Source: Pseudomonas oryzihabitans (GTDB lineage: Bacteria; Pseudomonadota; Gammaproteobacteria; Pseudomonadales; Pseudomonadaceae). From it: DNA of 64,000 bases. This document shows positions 39,469 to 48,222 of the stretch, in pieces. The notes below the pieces were generated by a model that was not told the origin of the DNA, did not search any database, and saw nothing but the letters and a program-made list of their open reading frames with translations. Each line of letters begins with the position of its first letter. Within the stretch, counting starts at the first letter, position 1. The stretch covers positions 1,529,001-1,593,000 of the forward strand of contig NZ_CP013987.1 in assembly GCF_001518815.1 (NCBI RefSeq), given 5' to 3'. Both the position numbers and the translations under genes were made by a program.

Positions 39469-39750
39469 TTACGGCTTGGGCTGGGTAGCCGGCGCGTTGC
39501 CGTTGGCGGTACCAGTGGCCGGGCTGACCGAGGTGGCTTCGCCGTTGGTTTGCTCCTTGGCAGCCTCGTTGGCGGCTTCGTTGCGCTGCTCGGCAGCCTT
39601 GTTGCTCTGCTCGGCGGCTTTGTTCAGGTTTTCCTGAGCTTTCTGTTCGGTCTTGGCAGCATCCTGAGCCTTGTTTTCGGAAGGCTTGTCACAGGCGGCG
39701 AGGCCGAAGGCGGCAGTGAAGAGCAGGGCGATGGCGAAGGGCTTTTTCAT
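39469..39750 (-). CDS. Small Ala/Glu/Lys-rich lipoprotein
   Basis: A 93-residue protein with lipobox LAAC (Cys20). Residues 25-70 are a low-complexity helix rich in Ala, Glu, Gln, Asn and Lys (NLNKAAEQSNKAAEQRNEAA repeat unit), likely an extended or coiled-coil helix. The tail is Ser/Thr/Pro/Gly-rich. It resembles small envelope lipoproteins of unknown role. It diverges from htpG, with its terminator shared with brnQ. Confidence 0.82.
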   Translation of the reverse strand: MKKPFAIALLFTAAFGLAACDKPSENKAQDAAKTEQKAQENLNKAAEQSNKAAEQRNEAANEAAKEQTNGEATSVSPATGTANGNAPATQPKP

Positions 39751-39870
39751 GTGTTTTCTCCTTATGAACTACACGACAGCCGTTCGAGCGCACCGTTAAA
39801 AGTTAAGTTCCGCGTCTATCTCAGGCATCGCCCAAATTCCTACCTGTATCGCGAACCGGAACCGGAAAGG

Positions 39871-39897
39871 TTGAAATGTTGCGTGTCGCCCCCATCT
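39871..39897 (+). promoter_or_regulatory. htpG: Heat-shock (sigma-32) promoter of htpG
   Basis: TTGAAA (39871-39876), 13 bases, CCCCATCT (39890-39897). This fits the sigma-32 consensus CTTGAAA-N(13-17)-CCCCATnT closely and lies 53 bases before the htpG ATG. Confidence 0.85.
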
Positions 39898-39950
39898 CCG
39901 CCACATCGCCAGGCATCTGGCGCGTACCTATCGATAGCGGAGTTCGTAGC

Positions 39951-41855
39951 ATGAGTGTGGAGACTCAAAAGGAAACCCTAGGCTTCCAGACCGAAGTGAA
40001 GCAGCTGCTTCACCTGATGATTCACTCGCTGTATTCCAACAAGGAAATCTTCCTGCGCGAATTGATTTCCAACGCCTCCGATGCGGCCGACAAGCTCAGA
40101 TTCGAGGCCTTGTCCAAGCCCGATCTGCTCGAAGGCGGGGATACGCTTAAGATTCGCCTGAGCTTCGACAAGGAGGCCGGCACGGTCACCCTCGAAGACA
40201 ATGGCATCGGCATGAGCCGTGAAGAGGTCATCGCCCACCTTGGCACCATCGCCAAGTCCGGCACTGCCGATTTCCTGAAAAACCTCAGCGGCGACCAGAA
40301 GAAGGATTCCAACCTCATCGGTCAATTCGGTGTGGGCTTCTATTCGGCCTTCATCGTTGCCGACCAGGTCGATGTCTATACCCGTCGTGCCGGCCAACCC
40401 GCCGCAGAAGGCGTGCACTGGTCGTCCAAGGGGGAAGGGGAGTTCGAGGTCGCGACCATCGACAAGCCCGAGCGCGGTACCCGTATCGTGCTGCACCTCA
40501 AGCCCGAGGAGCTGGAATTCGCCGATGGCTGGCGCCTGCGCAACGTGGTCAAGAAGTACTCCGATCACATCGGTCTGCCCATCGAGTTGCCCAGGGAACA
40601 GCAGGAGAGCGAGGAAGAACAGTCGGCCGAAGCCGAGTGGGAGACCGTCAACCGTGCCAGCGCGCTCTGGACCCGTCCGCGTACCGAACTCAAGGACGAG
40701 GACTACCAGGAGTTCTACAAGCACGTCGGCCATGACTTTGAGAGTCCCTTGACCTGGAGCCACAACAAGGTCGAGGGCAAGCTCGAATACACCTCGCTGC
40801 TGTATGTGCCGGCCCGTGCCCCCTTCGATCTCTACCAGCGCGAAGCGCCCAAGGGCCTCAAGCTCTATGTGCAGCGCGTCTTCATCATGGATCAGGCCGA
40901 CCAGTTCCTGCCGCTGTACCTGAGATTCATCAAGGGTGTGGTGGACTCCAACGACCTGTCGCTGAACGTTTCCCGCGAGATCCTGCAGAAGGATCCGGTG
41001 ATCGACTCCATGAAGTCGGCCCTGACCAAGCGGGTGCTGGACATGCTGGAGAAGCTGGCCAAGAGCGAGCCGGAAAAATACCAGTCGTTCTGGGGGCACT
41101 TCGGCCAGGTGCTCAAGGAAGGTCCGGCGGAAGACTTCGCCAACCGCGAGAAGATCGCCGGCCTGCTGCGCTTCGCCTCGACTCACAATGGCGACGACGC
41201 TCAGAACGTTTCCCTGGCCGACTACATTGGCCGCATGAAGGAAGGTCAGGACAAGATCTACTACCTGACTGGCGAGAGCCATGCCCAGATCAAGAACAGC
41301 CCGCACCTGGAAGTCTTCCGCAAGAAGGGTGTCGAGGTGCTGCTGCTGACCGATCGCATCGACGAGTGGCTGATGAGCTACCTCACCGAATTCGACGGCA
41401 AGCACTTCGTCGATGTCGCCCGTGGCGATCTGGACCTCGGCAAGCTGGACAGCGAAGAAGACAAGCAAGCCCAGGAAGAGGTGGCCAAGACCAAGGAAGG
41501 CCTGGTGGAGCGCCTCAAGCAGGCCCTGGATGCTCAGGTCAGTGAAGTCCGCGTCTCCCATCGCCTGACCGACTCGCCGGCGATCCTCGCCATCGGTGAG
41601 CAGGACCTGGGGCTGCAGATGCGCCGGATTCTGGAAGCCAGCGGCCAGAAGGCGCCTGATTCCAAGCCGATCTTCGAGATCAATCCGCAGCACCCGCTGA
41701 TCGAGAAACTCGATGGCGAGCCCGACGAGGATCGTTTTGCCGACCTGTCGCACATCCTGTTCGATCAGGCTGCGCTGGCCGCGGGCGATAGCCTCAAGGA
41801 TCCCGCCGCCTATGTCCGCCGGTTAAACAAATTGCTGGTGGAATTGTCCGCTTAA
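39951..41855 (+). CDS. htpG: Molecular chaperone HtpG (Hsp90)
   Basis: A 634-residue ATP-dependent dimeric chaperone in the cytoplasm. GHKL ATPase motifs are intact: [34 protein letters not shown] and [16 protein letters not shown]. The middle domain contains [20 protein letters not shown] with VSREILQ, and the C-terminal dimerisation domain ends at [10 protein letters not shown]. The ATG at 39951 ([20 protein letters not shown]) matches family starts; the upstream in-frame start falls on the heat-shock promoter. Terminator directly after. Confidence 0.98.
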   Translation: MSVETQKETLGFQTEVKQLLHLMIHSLYSNKEIFLRELISNASDAADKLRFEALSKPDLLEGGDTLKIRLSFDKEAGTVTLEDNGIGMSREEVIAHLGTIAKSGTADFLKNLSGDQKKDSNLIGQFGVGFYSAFIVADQVDVYTRRAGQPAAEGVHWSSKGEGEFEVATIDKPERGTRIVLHLKPEELEFADGWRLRNVVKKYSDHIGLPIELPREQQESEEEQSAEAEWETVNRASALWTRPRTELKDEDYQEFYKHVGHDFESPLTWSHNKVEGKLEYTSLLYVPARAPFDLYQREAPKGLKLYVQRVFIMDQADQFLPLYLRFIKGVVDSNDLSLNVSREILQKDPVIDSMKSALTKRVLDMLEKLAKSEPEKYQSFWGHFGQVLKEGPAEDFANREKIAGLLRFASTHNGDDAQNVSLADYIGRMKEGQDKIYYLTGESHAQIKNSPHLEVFRKKGVEVLLLTDRIDEWLMSYLTEFDGKHFVDVARGDLDLGKLDSEEDKQAQEEVAKTKEGLVERLKQALDAQVSEVRVSHRLTDSPAILAIGEQDLGLQMRRILEASGQKAPDSKPIFEINPQHPLIEKLDGEPDEDRFADLSHILFDQAALAAGDSLKDPAAYVRRLNKLLVELSA

Positions 41856-41862
41856 AGATAGA

Positions 41863-41889
41863 GAAGCCCGCCTCGGCGGGCTTCTTTCT
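41863..41889 (+). terminator. Rho-independent terminator of htpG
   Basis: Perfect 10-bp stem GAAGCCCGCC/GGCGGGCTTC on a TC turn followed by TTTCT, eight bases after the htpG stop. Confidence 0.9.
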
Positions 41890-41910
41890 ATCCACCCTTT
41901 GGAGGACCCC

Positions 41911-42648
41911 ATGGTCGATGTCACTGTAAAACCCGTTGCCTACGAAATCGATGGCCAGCCGTTCGAGAGCCAGCTGGTCTACGCCACCAGTGGTAATCCC
42001 ACTCGACCTGGCGTGCTGTTCGCGCCGAACTGGATGGGGGTGTCCCACGGTGCCGTGGAGCAGGCCAAAGAACTCGCCGAGGTCGACGGTCTGGCCTACC
42101 TGGTGGTGGACTTCTATGGGCGTAACGTCCGGCCGCAAAATGCCGACGAGGCCCTGGCAGCCATGACGCCGATCCGTGGCGATCGCGCCCTGCTGCGCCA
42201 GCGCATGCAGGCGGCCTATGCGGCGCTGGTTGCCCAGGCGGAGACAGCGGCGGTGGACGTCCATCAGATCGCGGCCATCGGCTTCTGCTTCGGTGGCTGC
42301 GCTGCTTTGGAGCTGGCGCGCGATGGTGCCCCGCTGAGCGCGGTGGTGACCTTCCACGCCAATCTCGATACGCCTACATCGGCCGATGCGGCTCGTATCA
42401 CCGGCCCGGTGCTGGTGTTGCACGGTGCCTCGGATCCGATGGTGCCAGACGAGCAGCTCACCGGTTTCCGCCAGGAAATGGATGCCGCCCAGGTAGATTG
42501 GCAGTTGCTGAGCTATGGCGGCGCGGTGCATTCCTTCACCGATCCCGAAGCCAACAATCCGGGCAAGCAGCAGTACCACCCGGTGGTCGCCAAGCGTGCC
42601 TTCCTGGCGATGCACAACCTGTTCGCGGAAGTCTTCGCCCAAGGCTGA
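41911..42648 (+). CDS. Dienelactone hydrolase family protein
   Basis: A 245-residue alpha/beta hydrolase. The nucleophile elbow is cysteine-type, GFCFGGCAALELARD (about residues 123-137). The acid is in LHGASDPMVPDEQ and the histidine in GGAVHSFTDPEANN, a C-D-H triad as in dienelactone hydrolase. GGAGG precedes the ATG at 41911 at 5 bases. In P. aeruginosa the homologue also follows htpG. Physiological substrate unknown. Confidence 0.92.
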   Translation: MVDVTVKPVAYEIDGQPFESQLVYATSGNPTRPGVLFAPNWMGVSHGAVEQAKELAEVDGLAYLVVDFYGRNVRPQNADEALAAMTPIRGDRALLRQRMQAAYAALVAQAETAAVDVHQIAAIGFCFGGCAALELARDGAPLSAVVTFHANLDTPTSADAARITGPVLVLHGASDPMVPDEQLTGFRQEMDAAQVDWQLLSYGGAVHSFTDPEANNPGKQQYHPVVAKRAFLAMHNLFAEVFAQG

Positions 42649-42661
42649 GTGCTTGCCAACA

Positions 42662-42691
42662 CCTGCCGGCGCCCTGACCGGGCCCGGCAGG
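42662..42691. terminator. Hairpin between convergent genes
   Basis: CCTGCCGG (42662-42669) pairs with CCGGCAGG (42684-42691) between the dienelactone hydrolase and the SprT-like gene. No T-run on either strand; a weak shared terminator at best. Confidence 0.4.
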
Positions 42692-42692
42692 A

Positions 42693-43187
42693 TCAGCCGC
42701 GGATGACTTCGTCGGTGAAGTCCAGCGGTGTCCGGCAGCGCCGGCACAGATAGCGTCGCCCCTTGCGCACCAGCGCGTGACGCTGGGCAGTGAACTCGAA
42801 ACGACCATCCGGGCAACTGCAGCGATACAGATAGAGCGTTCGGGCTCGCTGTGGCAGCTCATAGGTATGGCAGCGATCCGGCGGCAGCCCATAGACGCCA
42901 CGCATGATCAGCTGCCATTCCTCGCCGTGAGGCCTGATGCCACCGCCAAACAGTTGATGCGCCACCAGATGCGCCACCTCATGGGCGACAGTCTGTTCGA
43001 GAAAATGGCCCCGGTTTTCCTGATAGAGCTGCCCGTTGAATCTCAGCCGATTCTCGGTGAGATGAGCGACGCCGGCCCGCTGGCCACGCAGGGCCAGGCT
43101 GACTTCGGGGCGGGGAAAGCGGCGTTTGAAAAAGGCCTCGGCCTGCCGATAGCAGTCTTCGACCCGGTCTTTGAGTTGTTCAGGCAT
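42693..43187 (-). CDS. SprT-like zinc metalloprotease domain protein
   Basis: A 164-residue protein with the HExxH zinc protease motif in TVAHEVAHLVAHQLFGGGIR (about residues 68-87), followed by HGEEWQLIM, and a C-terminal zinc ribbon (YRCSC and YLCRRCRTPL). This is the SprT family (Spartan-related). The ATG at 43187 gives MPEQLKDRVEDCYRQAEAFF; the frame is open far upstream on the minus strand but that part shadows the DnaJ-related gene. Cellular role unknown; DNA-protein crosslink repair is known for the eukaryotic relatives only. Confidence 0.9.
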   Translation of the reverse strand: MPEQLKDRVEDCYRQAEAFFKRRFPRPEVSLALRGQRAGVAHLTENRLRFNGQLYQENRGHFLEQTVAHEVAHLVAHQLFGGGIRPHGEEWQLIMRGVYGLPPDRCHTYELPQRARTLYLYRCSCPDGRFEFTAQRHALVRKGRRYLCRRCRTPLDFTDEVIRG

Positions 43188-43212
43188 GGGCAACCTCTGG
43201 AGCGCCGGGCAA

Positions 43213-43833
43213 TTATGCCGAAGCTCGTGCCTGTGCCCTAGCGTCCGCGGTCGGCTGGTGGCCGTAGTGCCGCCGCAGGGTATCCATGGCCGCATTGATG
43301 GCCTGCAGCCGGCCGGTGCTGCCGCCGTGATCGGGGTGATGACGGCTGGCGAGCTGGCGATAGCGGCGGCGGATCTGGCCATAGTCGGCCGAGCGATCCA
43401 GGCCCAGCAGGCGCAGGGCTTCCAGCAGCTCCGATTCGCCGTTGACCAGCGCCCAGAAGTGATTGAGCAGATTCGCCACGTCTTCGGGCGTGGTGGTCTC
43501 CAGCTGGGTGAGATCCAGGTAATAGGCACGCAAGGGGTCGGCCACGACCAGTCCGGCGCGGGCGCGCAGATAGGGGCGCAGCTCGATGCGCAGGGCGCTG
43601 ATGATGAGTTCGGCGCGTTGCTCCGCACGCAATTGGTCGCGCAACTGGTAGAGGGCGTTGAAGACGCGAAAGTGCAGGCGGAAGAGTTGATAGTTGTCGG
43701 TTACCGGACGGGGTGGGATCAGCGGCGAGCCTGCCCGGCGCAGGGCCTGCAGCAATTCGTACTCCGACAGGCTGGTCTGGGCCCTGAGCAATTCCTGGTG
43801 CAGCGCCTTCATGAGCTCCTGGGTATCGCTCAT
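43213..43833 (-). CDS. DnaJ-related protein with C-terminal J domain
   Basis: A 206-residue protein. The N-terminal DNAJ-related domain (about 1-140, SEYELLQALRR, LFRLHFRVFNALYQLRDQLR) is followed by a C-terminal J domain (LLGLDRSADYGQIRRRYRQL with the HPD motif in SRHHPDHGGS, about residue 175). It should act as a co-chaperone of DnaK. The ATG at 43833 is chosen by homology; the extension to 43998 crosses the ttcA start. Divergent from ttcA, upstream of the SprT-like gene with a 25-base gap, so likely an operon with it. Confidence 0.9.
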   Translation of the reverse strand: MSDTQELMKALHQELLRAQTSLSEYELLQALRRAGSPLIPPRPVTDNYQLFRLHFRVFNALYQLRDQLRAEQRAELIISALRIELRPYLRARAGLVVADPLRAYYLDLTQLETTTPEDVANLLNHFWALVNGESELLEALRLLGLDRSADYGQIRRRYRQLASRHHPDHGGSTGRLQAINAAMDTLRRHYGHQPTADARAQARASA

Positions 43834-43930
43834 GGCTGCCGGTCGCTCCGGACTGACGTTCGGGGTAGGGCGCCGGCCGCTTTGCGCGTAAAATGCCGGC
43901 CTTTCGTTTTTTCCTTTCGCGGATTCATCC

Positions 43931-44755
43931 ATGGGCACCCTTTCGGTCAACCAGAACAAGCTGCAGAAACGCCTGCGCCGTCTTACCGGCGAAGCCATCG
44001 CCGACTACAACATGATCGAGGACGGCGACAAGGTCATGGTCTGCCTGTCCGGCGGCAAGGACAGCTACACCCTGCTCGACATGCTGCTCTATCTACAGAA
44101 GGTCGCCCCGATTCGTTTCGAGATCGTGGCGGTCAACCTCGACCAGAAACAGCCGGGCTTTCCTGAACACGTTTTACCTCAGTATCTGGCGGAGCTGGGG
44201 GTCGAGTACCACGTTCTGGAACGTGATACCTATTCCGTGGTGAAGGAAAAGATCCCCGAGGGCAAGACCACTTGCTCGCTGTGCTCGCGCCTGCGGCGGG
44301 GCATTCTCTACACCTTCGCCGATGAGATCGGCGCGACGAAGATGGCGCTCGGCCATCATCGCGATGACATGGTAGAAACCTTCTTTCTCAATTTGTTCCA
44401 TGGCGGCACCCTCAAGGCCATGCCCCCCAAGCTGCGCGCCGACGACGGGCGCAACGTGGTGATTCGCCCGCTGGCCTATTGCAACGAGAAGGACATCGAG
44501 GCCTACGCCGTCCTGCGCGAATTCCCCATCATTCCCTGCAACCTCTGCGGCTCCCAGGAAAACCTGCAGCGCAAGGTGGTCAAGGAGATGCTGCTGGAGT
44601 GGGAGCGCAAGACGCCGGGACGTACCGAGATCATGTTCCGCGCCCTGCAGAACGTCGTGCCGTCGCAACTGGCCGATCGCGAGTTGTTCGATTTCGCCAG
44701 TCTCAAGATCGATGACAGCGCGACGCCGCGCTTCGTCCAGGTGATGAATCTCTGA
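43931..44755 (+). CDS. ttcA: tRNA 2-thiocytidine(32) synthetase TtcA
   Basis: A 274-residue enzyme that thiolates C32 of tRNAs using ATP and a 4Fe-4S cluster. PP-loop [13 protein letters not shown] (about residues 39-51) and the cluster cysteines in [10 protein letters not shown] (about 114-120) with a third Cys in [16 protein letters not shown]. Full length. Its stop overlaps the start of the next gene by one base, so it heads a three-gene string ttcA-tag-like-sirtuin. Confidence 0.96.
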   Translation: MGTLSVNQNKLQKRLRRLTGEAIADYNMIEDGDKVMVCLSGGKDSYTLLDMLLYLQKVAPIRFEIVAVNLDQKQPGFPEHVLPQYLAELGVEYHVLERDTYSVVKEKIPEGKTTCSLCSRLRRGILYTFADEIGATKMALGHHRDDMVETFFLNLFHGGTLKAMPPKLRADDGRNVVIRPLAYCNEKDIEAYAVLREFPIIPCNLCGSQENLQRKVVKEMLLEWERKTPGRTEIMFRALQNVVPSQLADRELFDFASLKIDDSATPRFVQVMNL

Positions 44756-45426
44756 TGCGGGATTACACCTGGCTGCTCGAATACGCGCTCAACCGCTGCG
44801 GTTCCCGCGCGGCCCTGGAGGCGCGGCTGCCGCAACCGGTGGACGCCGCGACCCTGAGGTCCGTGGGCGATGACCGCTATCTGTCGCTGTTGACCCGCCG
44901 CATCTTTCGCGCCGGGCTCAAGCACAGCCTGGTGGATGCCAAGTGGCCCGCCTTCGAGGAGGTGTTCTTCGGCTTCGATCCGGAGAAGGTGGTGCTCATG
45001 GGCGGTGAGCGTCTGGAGCGGCTGATGCAGGATGCGCGGCTGATCCGCCACCTGGGCAAGCTGCGCAGCGTGCCGATCAACGCCCAGATGGTGCTCGATT
45101 TTCAGCGTAGCCATGGCAGCTTCGGTCAACTGCTGGCCGAGTGGCCAGGCCAGGACATCGTCGGTCTGTGGGAGCTGCTGACCAAGCGGGGCAACCAGCT
45201 GGGTGGTCTGTCGGCACAGCGTTTCCTGCGCATGGCCGGCAAGGACACCTTCCTGGCGACCGACGACGTGGTGACGGCGCTCAAGGCGCAGAACATCCTC
45301 GACAAGGCACCCACCGCCAAGCGTGACCGCCAGAAGATGCAAGAGGCCTTCAATCTCTGGCAGGAACAGAGCGGACGGCCGCTCTGCCAGCTGTCGGTGA
45401 TGCTGGCTCTGACGGTGAATCATTGA
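44755..45426 (+). CDS. DNA-3-methyladenine glycosylase I (Tag) family protein
   Basis: A 223-residue base-excision-repair-type protein of the Adenine_glyco family. It shows the helix-rich glycosylase core with RRIFRAGLKHSLVDAKWPAF, FFGFDPEKVVLMGGERLERL, QDARLIRHLGKLRSVPINAQ and the HhH-like GGLSAQRFLRMAGKDTFLAT. It departs from E. coli Tag at the N-terminus and lacks the zinc-snap Cys-His set seen there, so it is a divergent member. The ATG overlaps the ttcA stop. Confidence 0.8.
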   Translation: MRDYTWLLEYALNRCGSRAALEARLPQPVDAATLRSVGDDRYLSLLTRRIFRAGLKHSLVDAKWPAFEEVFFGFDPEKVVLMGGERLERLMQDARLIRHLGKLRSVPINAQMVLDFQRSHGSFGQLLAEWPGQDIVGLWELLTKRGNQLGGLSAQRFLRMAGKDTFLATDDVVTALKAQNILDKAPTAKRDRQKMQEAFNLWQEQSGRPLCQLSVMLALTVNH

Positions 45427-46187
45427 GTGATGCCCTGGCGCGCGCTCAAGGCCTGCTCGAAAGGGCCGAGCGGGTGCTGTTCATTACCGGGGCAGGGCTG
45501 TCCGCCGATTCCGGACTGCCGACCTATCGCGGTCTGGGTGGCCTGTACAACGGCCTCACCGATGAGGGCGTCCCCATCGAGGCGGCGCTGTCGGGCAGCA
45601 TGTTGCGGCAGCGTCCCGACGTCTGCTGGCGCTATCTTGCCCAGCTCGGACGAGCCTGCGCCGCGGCCGTGCCCAATGCGGCGCACCAGGCGATCGCCAG
45701 CTTCGGTCGGCGTTGTCCCGGCAGCTGGGTGCTGACCCAGAACATCGATGGCTTTCATCGGCAATCGGGGTTTCCGCTGGCGCGGCTGATCGAGATCCAT
45801 GGGCAGCTGGAGCCGCTGGCCTGCATGAGCTGTGGGCAGGCGGTGGCGGATGCCCAGGCCTGCCTCGCAGGTCCGTTGCCACCGCGTTGCCTTGGCTGCG
45901 GTGGCATCCTGCGGCCACCGGTGGTGCTGTTCGAGGAGGCTCTGCCGGTCACCGAGCTGCAACGTCTGCAGGCTGCAGTGGCGGAGGGTTTCGATCTGGT
46001 GATCGCCGTCGGCACCACGGCTGCCTTTGGTTATATCCAGGCACCGATTGGCCAGACCCTGGCGCAGGGTGGCGATCTCATTGAGATCAACCCGGACCGT
46101 TCGTCGTTGAGCGGTCTGGCGACCATTCAGCTCAAAAAAAGGGCCGTAGACGTCCTTCCTCGGCTTTTGAGTCACATCAGCGGCTAA
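45423..46187 (+). CDS. Sir2-family NAD-dependent deacylase
   Basis: A 254-residue sirtuin. NAD-binding GAGLSADSGLPTYRG (about residues 22-36), catalytic histidine region LTQNIDGFHRQSG with HGQLEPLACMSCG, a four-cysteine zinc site (CMSCG and CLGCG), and late motifs PPVVLFEEALP and AVGTTAAFGYIQAP. The start is a TTG at 45423 whose last bases overlap the stop of the Tag-like gene (TTGA). Target proteins unknown. Confidence 0.9.
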   Translation: MSDALARAQGLLERAERVLFITGAGLSADSGLPTYRGLGGLYNGLTDEGVPIEAALSGSMLRQRPDVCWRYLAQLGRACAAAVPNAAHQAIASFGRRCPGSWVLTQNIDGFHRQSGFPLARLIEIHGQLEPLACMSCGQAVADAQACLAGPLPPRCLGCGGILRPPVVLFEEALPVTELQRLQAAVAEGFDLVIAVGTTAAFGYIQAPIGQTLAQGGDLIEINPDRSSLSGLATIQLKKRAVDVLPRLLSHISG

Positions 46188-46256
46188 AAAAACTTGCTAT
46201 CTGTGATCCAGGTCGGCAAGGTGGCGAAACTTTGAAAAAACGTCACGGTCGTGCCC

Positions 46257-46922
46257 ATGCCAAGGAACCGCCTCGCACCCCTCGTGCCTCTGTCTTTTGT
46301 CTGTCTGCTCGCCGCCTGCGCAAGTGCACCGCAAAGCCCCGACGCCGCGGTCGCCCAGGATCAGTCCAGCTCCTCCCACACCTTCCAGATTGCCTCGCTG
46401 CATAGCCTGAGCAGTGCTGCCAACGGCTCGACGGCCGTGGAGAGCGAGGCAGGTCCGCAGCGTCCGGTCTTCCCTCATACCCGCTCACCGCAGCAGCTCG
46501 ACTGGGATCACGAAGTGGGCCCGCGTCAGGCGCTACCCAATCTGGCAGACCAGATCCTCGACCGCGCGACCCAGCTGGTAGGGACGCCCTATCGCCGTGG
46601 CGGCAGCAGCTTGACTGGTTTCGATTGCAGCGGCTTCGTCAATTACGTGTTCCGCGAGCGGGCCGGCATGAACCTGCCGCGCTCGACCCGCGAGATCATC
46701 GATCTCGAAGTGCCGGTGGTGAGCAAGAACGATCTGGAACCCGGCGATCTGTTGCTGTTCAATAGCAACGGCCGTGGTCGGGTCAGTCACACCGGTATCT
46801 ACATGGGCGAAGGCAAGTTTATCCATTCCTCCAGTCGCCGGAGCGGCGGGGTGCGAGTGGACAGCCTGGACGACCAGTACTGGAAGGTGAGTTTCCTGGA
46901 AGGCAAGCGCGTATTGCGCTGA
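46257..46922 (+). CDS. NlpC/P60 (C40) peptidase lipoprotein, first copy
   Basis: A 221-residue envelope endopeptidase. Lipobox LAAC (Cys21), a linker of about 75 residues, then an NlpC/P60 domain: GTPYRRGGSSLTGFDCSGFV with the catalytic Cys in FDCSG (about residue 122), LEPGDLLLFNSNGRGRVSHT with the catalytic His, and GEGKFIHSSSRRSGGVRVDS. Such enzymes cut gamma-D-Glu-diaminopimelate bonds in peptidoglycan peptides. An in-frame GTG two codons upstream (46251) is an alternative start; no strong ribosome site helps. A second copy follows. Confidence 0.9.
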   Translation: MPRNRLAPLVPLSFVCLLAACASAPQSPDAAVAQDQSSSSHTFQIASLHSLSSAANGSTAVESEAGPQRPVFPHTRSPQQLDWDHEVGPRQALPNLADQILDRATQLVGTPYRRGGSSLTGFDCSGFVNYVFRERAGMNLPRSTREIIDLEVPVVSKNDLEPGDLLLFNSNGRGRVSHTGIYMGEGKFIHSSSRRSGGVRVDSLDDQYWKVSFLEGKRVLR

Positions 46923-47018
46923 AGCGTATCGCCGCGATTGTCGCCGGTGCGCTTCGAGGACCCACCGGTGCTGCGTGGCAGGCCGGCGGCGATCAATGGA
47001 TAACTAAGGATGTTCCCA

Positions 47019-47555
47019 ATGCCGCATGCGGCTCGCCTCGGATTGTATTGCGCCTTCGTGCTGCTGGCCGCCTGTGCCGGCAGACCGCCCCAGGCACCCG
47101 CACCGGTAGCCCCGGTCGCCTCTCGTCCCATGCTGGAAAGCCAGGCCCAGGCGGCTAACGATGTGCTCTTTCGCGCTATCGGGCTGGTGGGCACGCCCTA
47201 TCGCTATGGTGGTAATACACCGGCTGGCGGTTTCGACTGCAGTGGCCTGATTGGCTATGTCTATCGCGACGCGGCCGGCGTCACCCTGCCACGCTCGACC
47301 CGGGAAATGATTACCCTGGGTTCGCCCAATGTGGCACGCAATGCCCTGCAGCCTGGCGACTTGATCTTCTTCGCCACCGCGGGCGGTCGCCAGGTGAGCC
47401 ATGCCGGCATCTATGTCGGGGAAGGGCGCTTCGTGCATGCGCCGCGCACCGGCGGTACCGTACGCCTGGACAGTCTGGCCAAGCCCTATTGGCAGAAAAG
47501 CTACCTGCAAGCCAAGCGGGTCCTGTTCACGCCGAGTCTCGCCGGCGGCTATTGA
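47019..47555 (+). CDS. NlpC/P60 (C40) peptidase lipoprotein, second copy
   Basis: A 178-residue paralogue of the preceding gene with a much shorter linker. Lipobox LAAC (Cys19), then GLVGTPYRYGGNTPAGGFDC with catalytic Cys in FDCSG, LQPGDLIFFATAGGRQVSHA with catalytic His, and GEGRFVHAPRTGGTVRLDSL. AAGGA lies 8 bases before the ATG at 47019; an in-frame ATG at 47010 overlaps that ribosome site and is less likely. A tandem duplication of envelope hydrolases. Confidence 0.9.
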   Translation: MPHAARLGLYCAFVLLAACAGRPPQAPAPVAPVASRPMLESQAQAANDVLFRAIGLVGTPYRYGGNTPAGGFDCSGLIGYVYRDAAGVTLPRSTREMITLGSPNVARNALQPGDLIFFATAGGRQVSHAGIYVGEGRFVHAPRTGGTVRLDSLAKPYWQKSYLQAKRVLFTPSLAGGY

Positions 47556-47609
47556 ACCCCGCTTCGCCTGGGCCGCTCGAATAGGCATCCAGCCCGTGCG
47601 GAGCCCATC

Positions 47610-47930
47610 ATGCCCCAGCCGATACGTCTGCCGCCCCAGCCGGCTCGTTGCGAGCTGTGCGGTCGGGCGGCACCGCTCACCCGTCACCATCTGATTCCTC
47701 GTTCGCTGCACGACAAGGGCTACGTGCGCAAGAAATTCGACCGCGTCAGCCGGATCACCGCCACCCTCTGGGTCTGCCGACCCTGCCACAACCATATCCA
47801 CCAGACCTTCGACGAGAAGACCTTGGCACTGGAATACAACAGTCGCGAGCTGCTCCTCAGCGATGCGCGCATTCGCCAATTCGTCGACTGGCTGGCAGCC
47901 AAGCCCGATGGCTTCGTGCCCAAGCGCTAG
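47610..47930 (+). CDS. HNH endonuclease-domain protein
   Basis: A 106-residue protein with a compact HNH fold: zinc knuckle CELCGR, the catalytic HHLIPRS (about residues 29-35) and the second CRPCHNHIH (about 60-68). No mobile-element context is visible, so it is more likely one of the small chromosomal HNH proteins of unknown role than a restriction or homing enzyme. Followed by a 292-base gap (47931-48222) in which I see nothing. Confidence 0.85.
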   Translation: MPQPIRLPPQPARCELCGRAAPLTRHHLIPRSLHDKGYVRKKFDRVSRITATLWVCRPCHNHIHQTFDEKTLALEYNSRELLLSDARIRQFVDWLAAKPDGFVPKR

Positions 47931-48222
47931 ATAATACCACCCCTATAGATTGGAGCGTTTTGGAGTTCTCCTTGCTGTCCTGAGTGGCGCAAAACGCAAG
48001 TGATCAACGGCGAGGGGAGGGTGAAAGGCCTGGGTCGCGGTTTGTTGAGGGAGGGACGACTACCGCCGGAAATGTAAAGGCCGCCGAGGGCGCCCTGGTC
48101 AAAACTGTTGGCTGTCTCTCAGCTCCGGGGTTGCGTGGCACGGTAGCGCGCCGCTGCGATTAGGATGAGGCAAAAGCCACGGCGAAATCGGCCAGTCCGG
48201 TTCGACCTCACGAGGAGCGTCG

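Noticed and set aside
47931-48222. Small gene or RNA in the gap before the cytochrome c gene
   Set aside because: Only short frames without ribosome sites and no convincing hairpin or tRNA-like fold.
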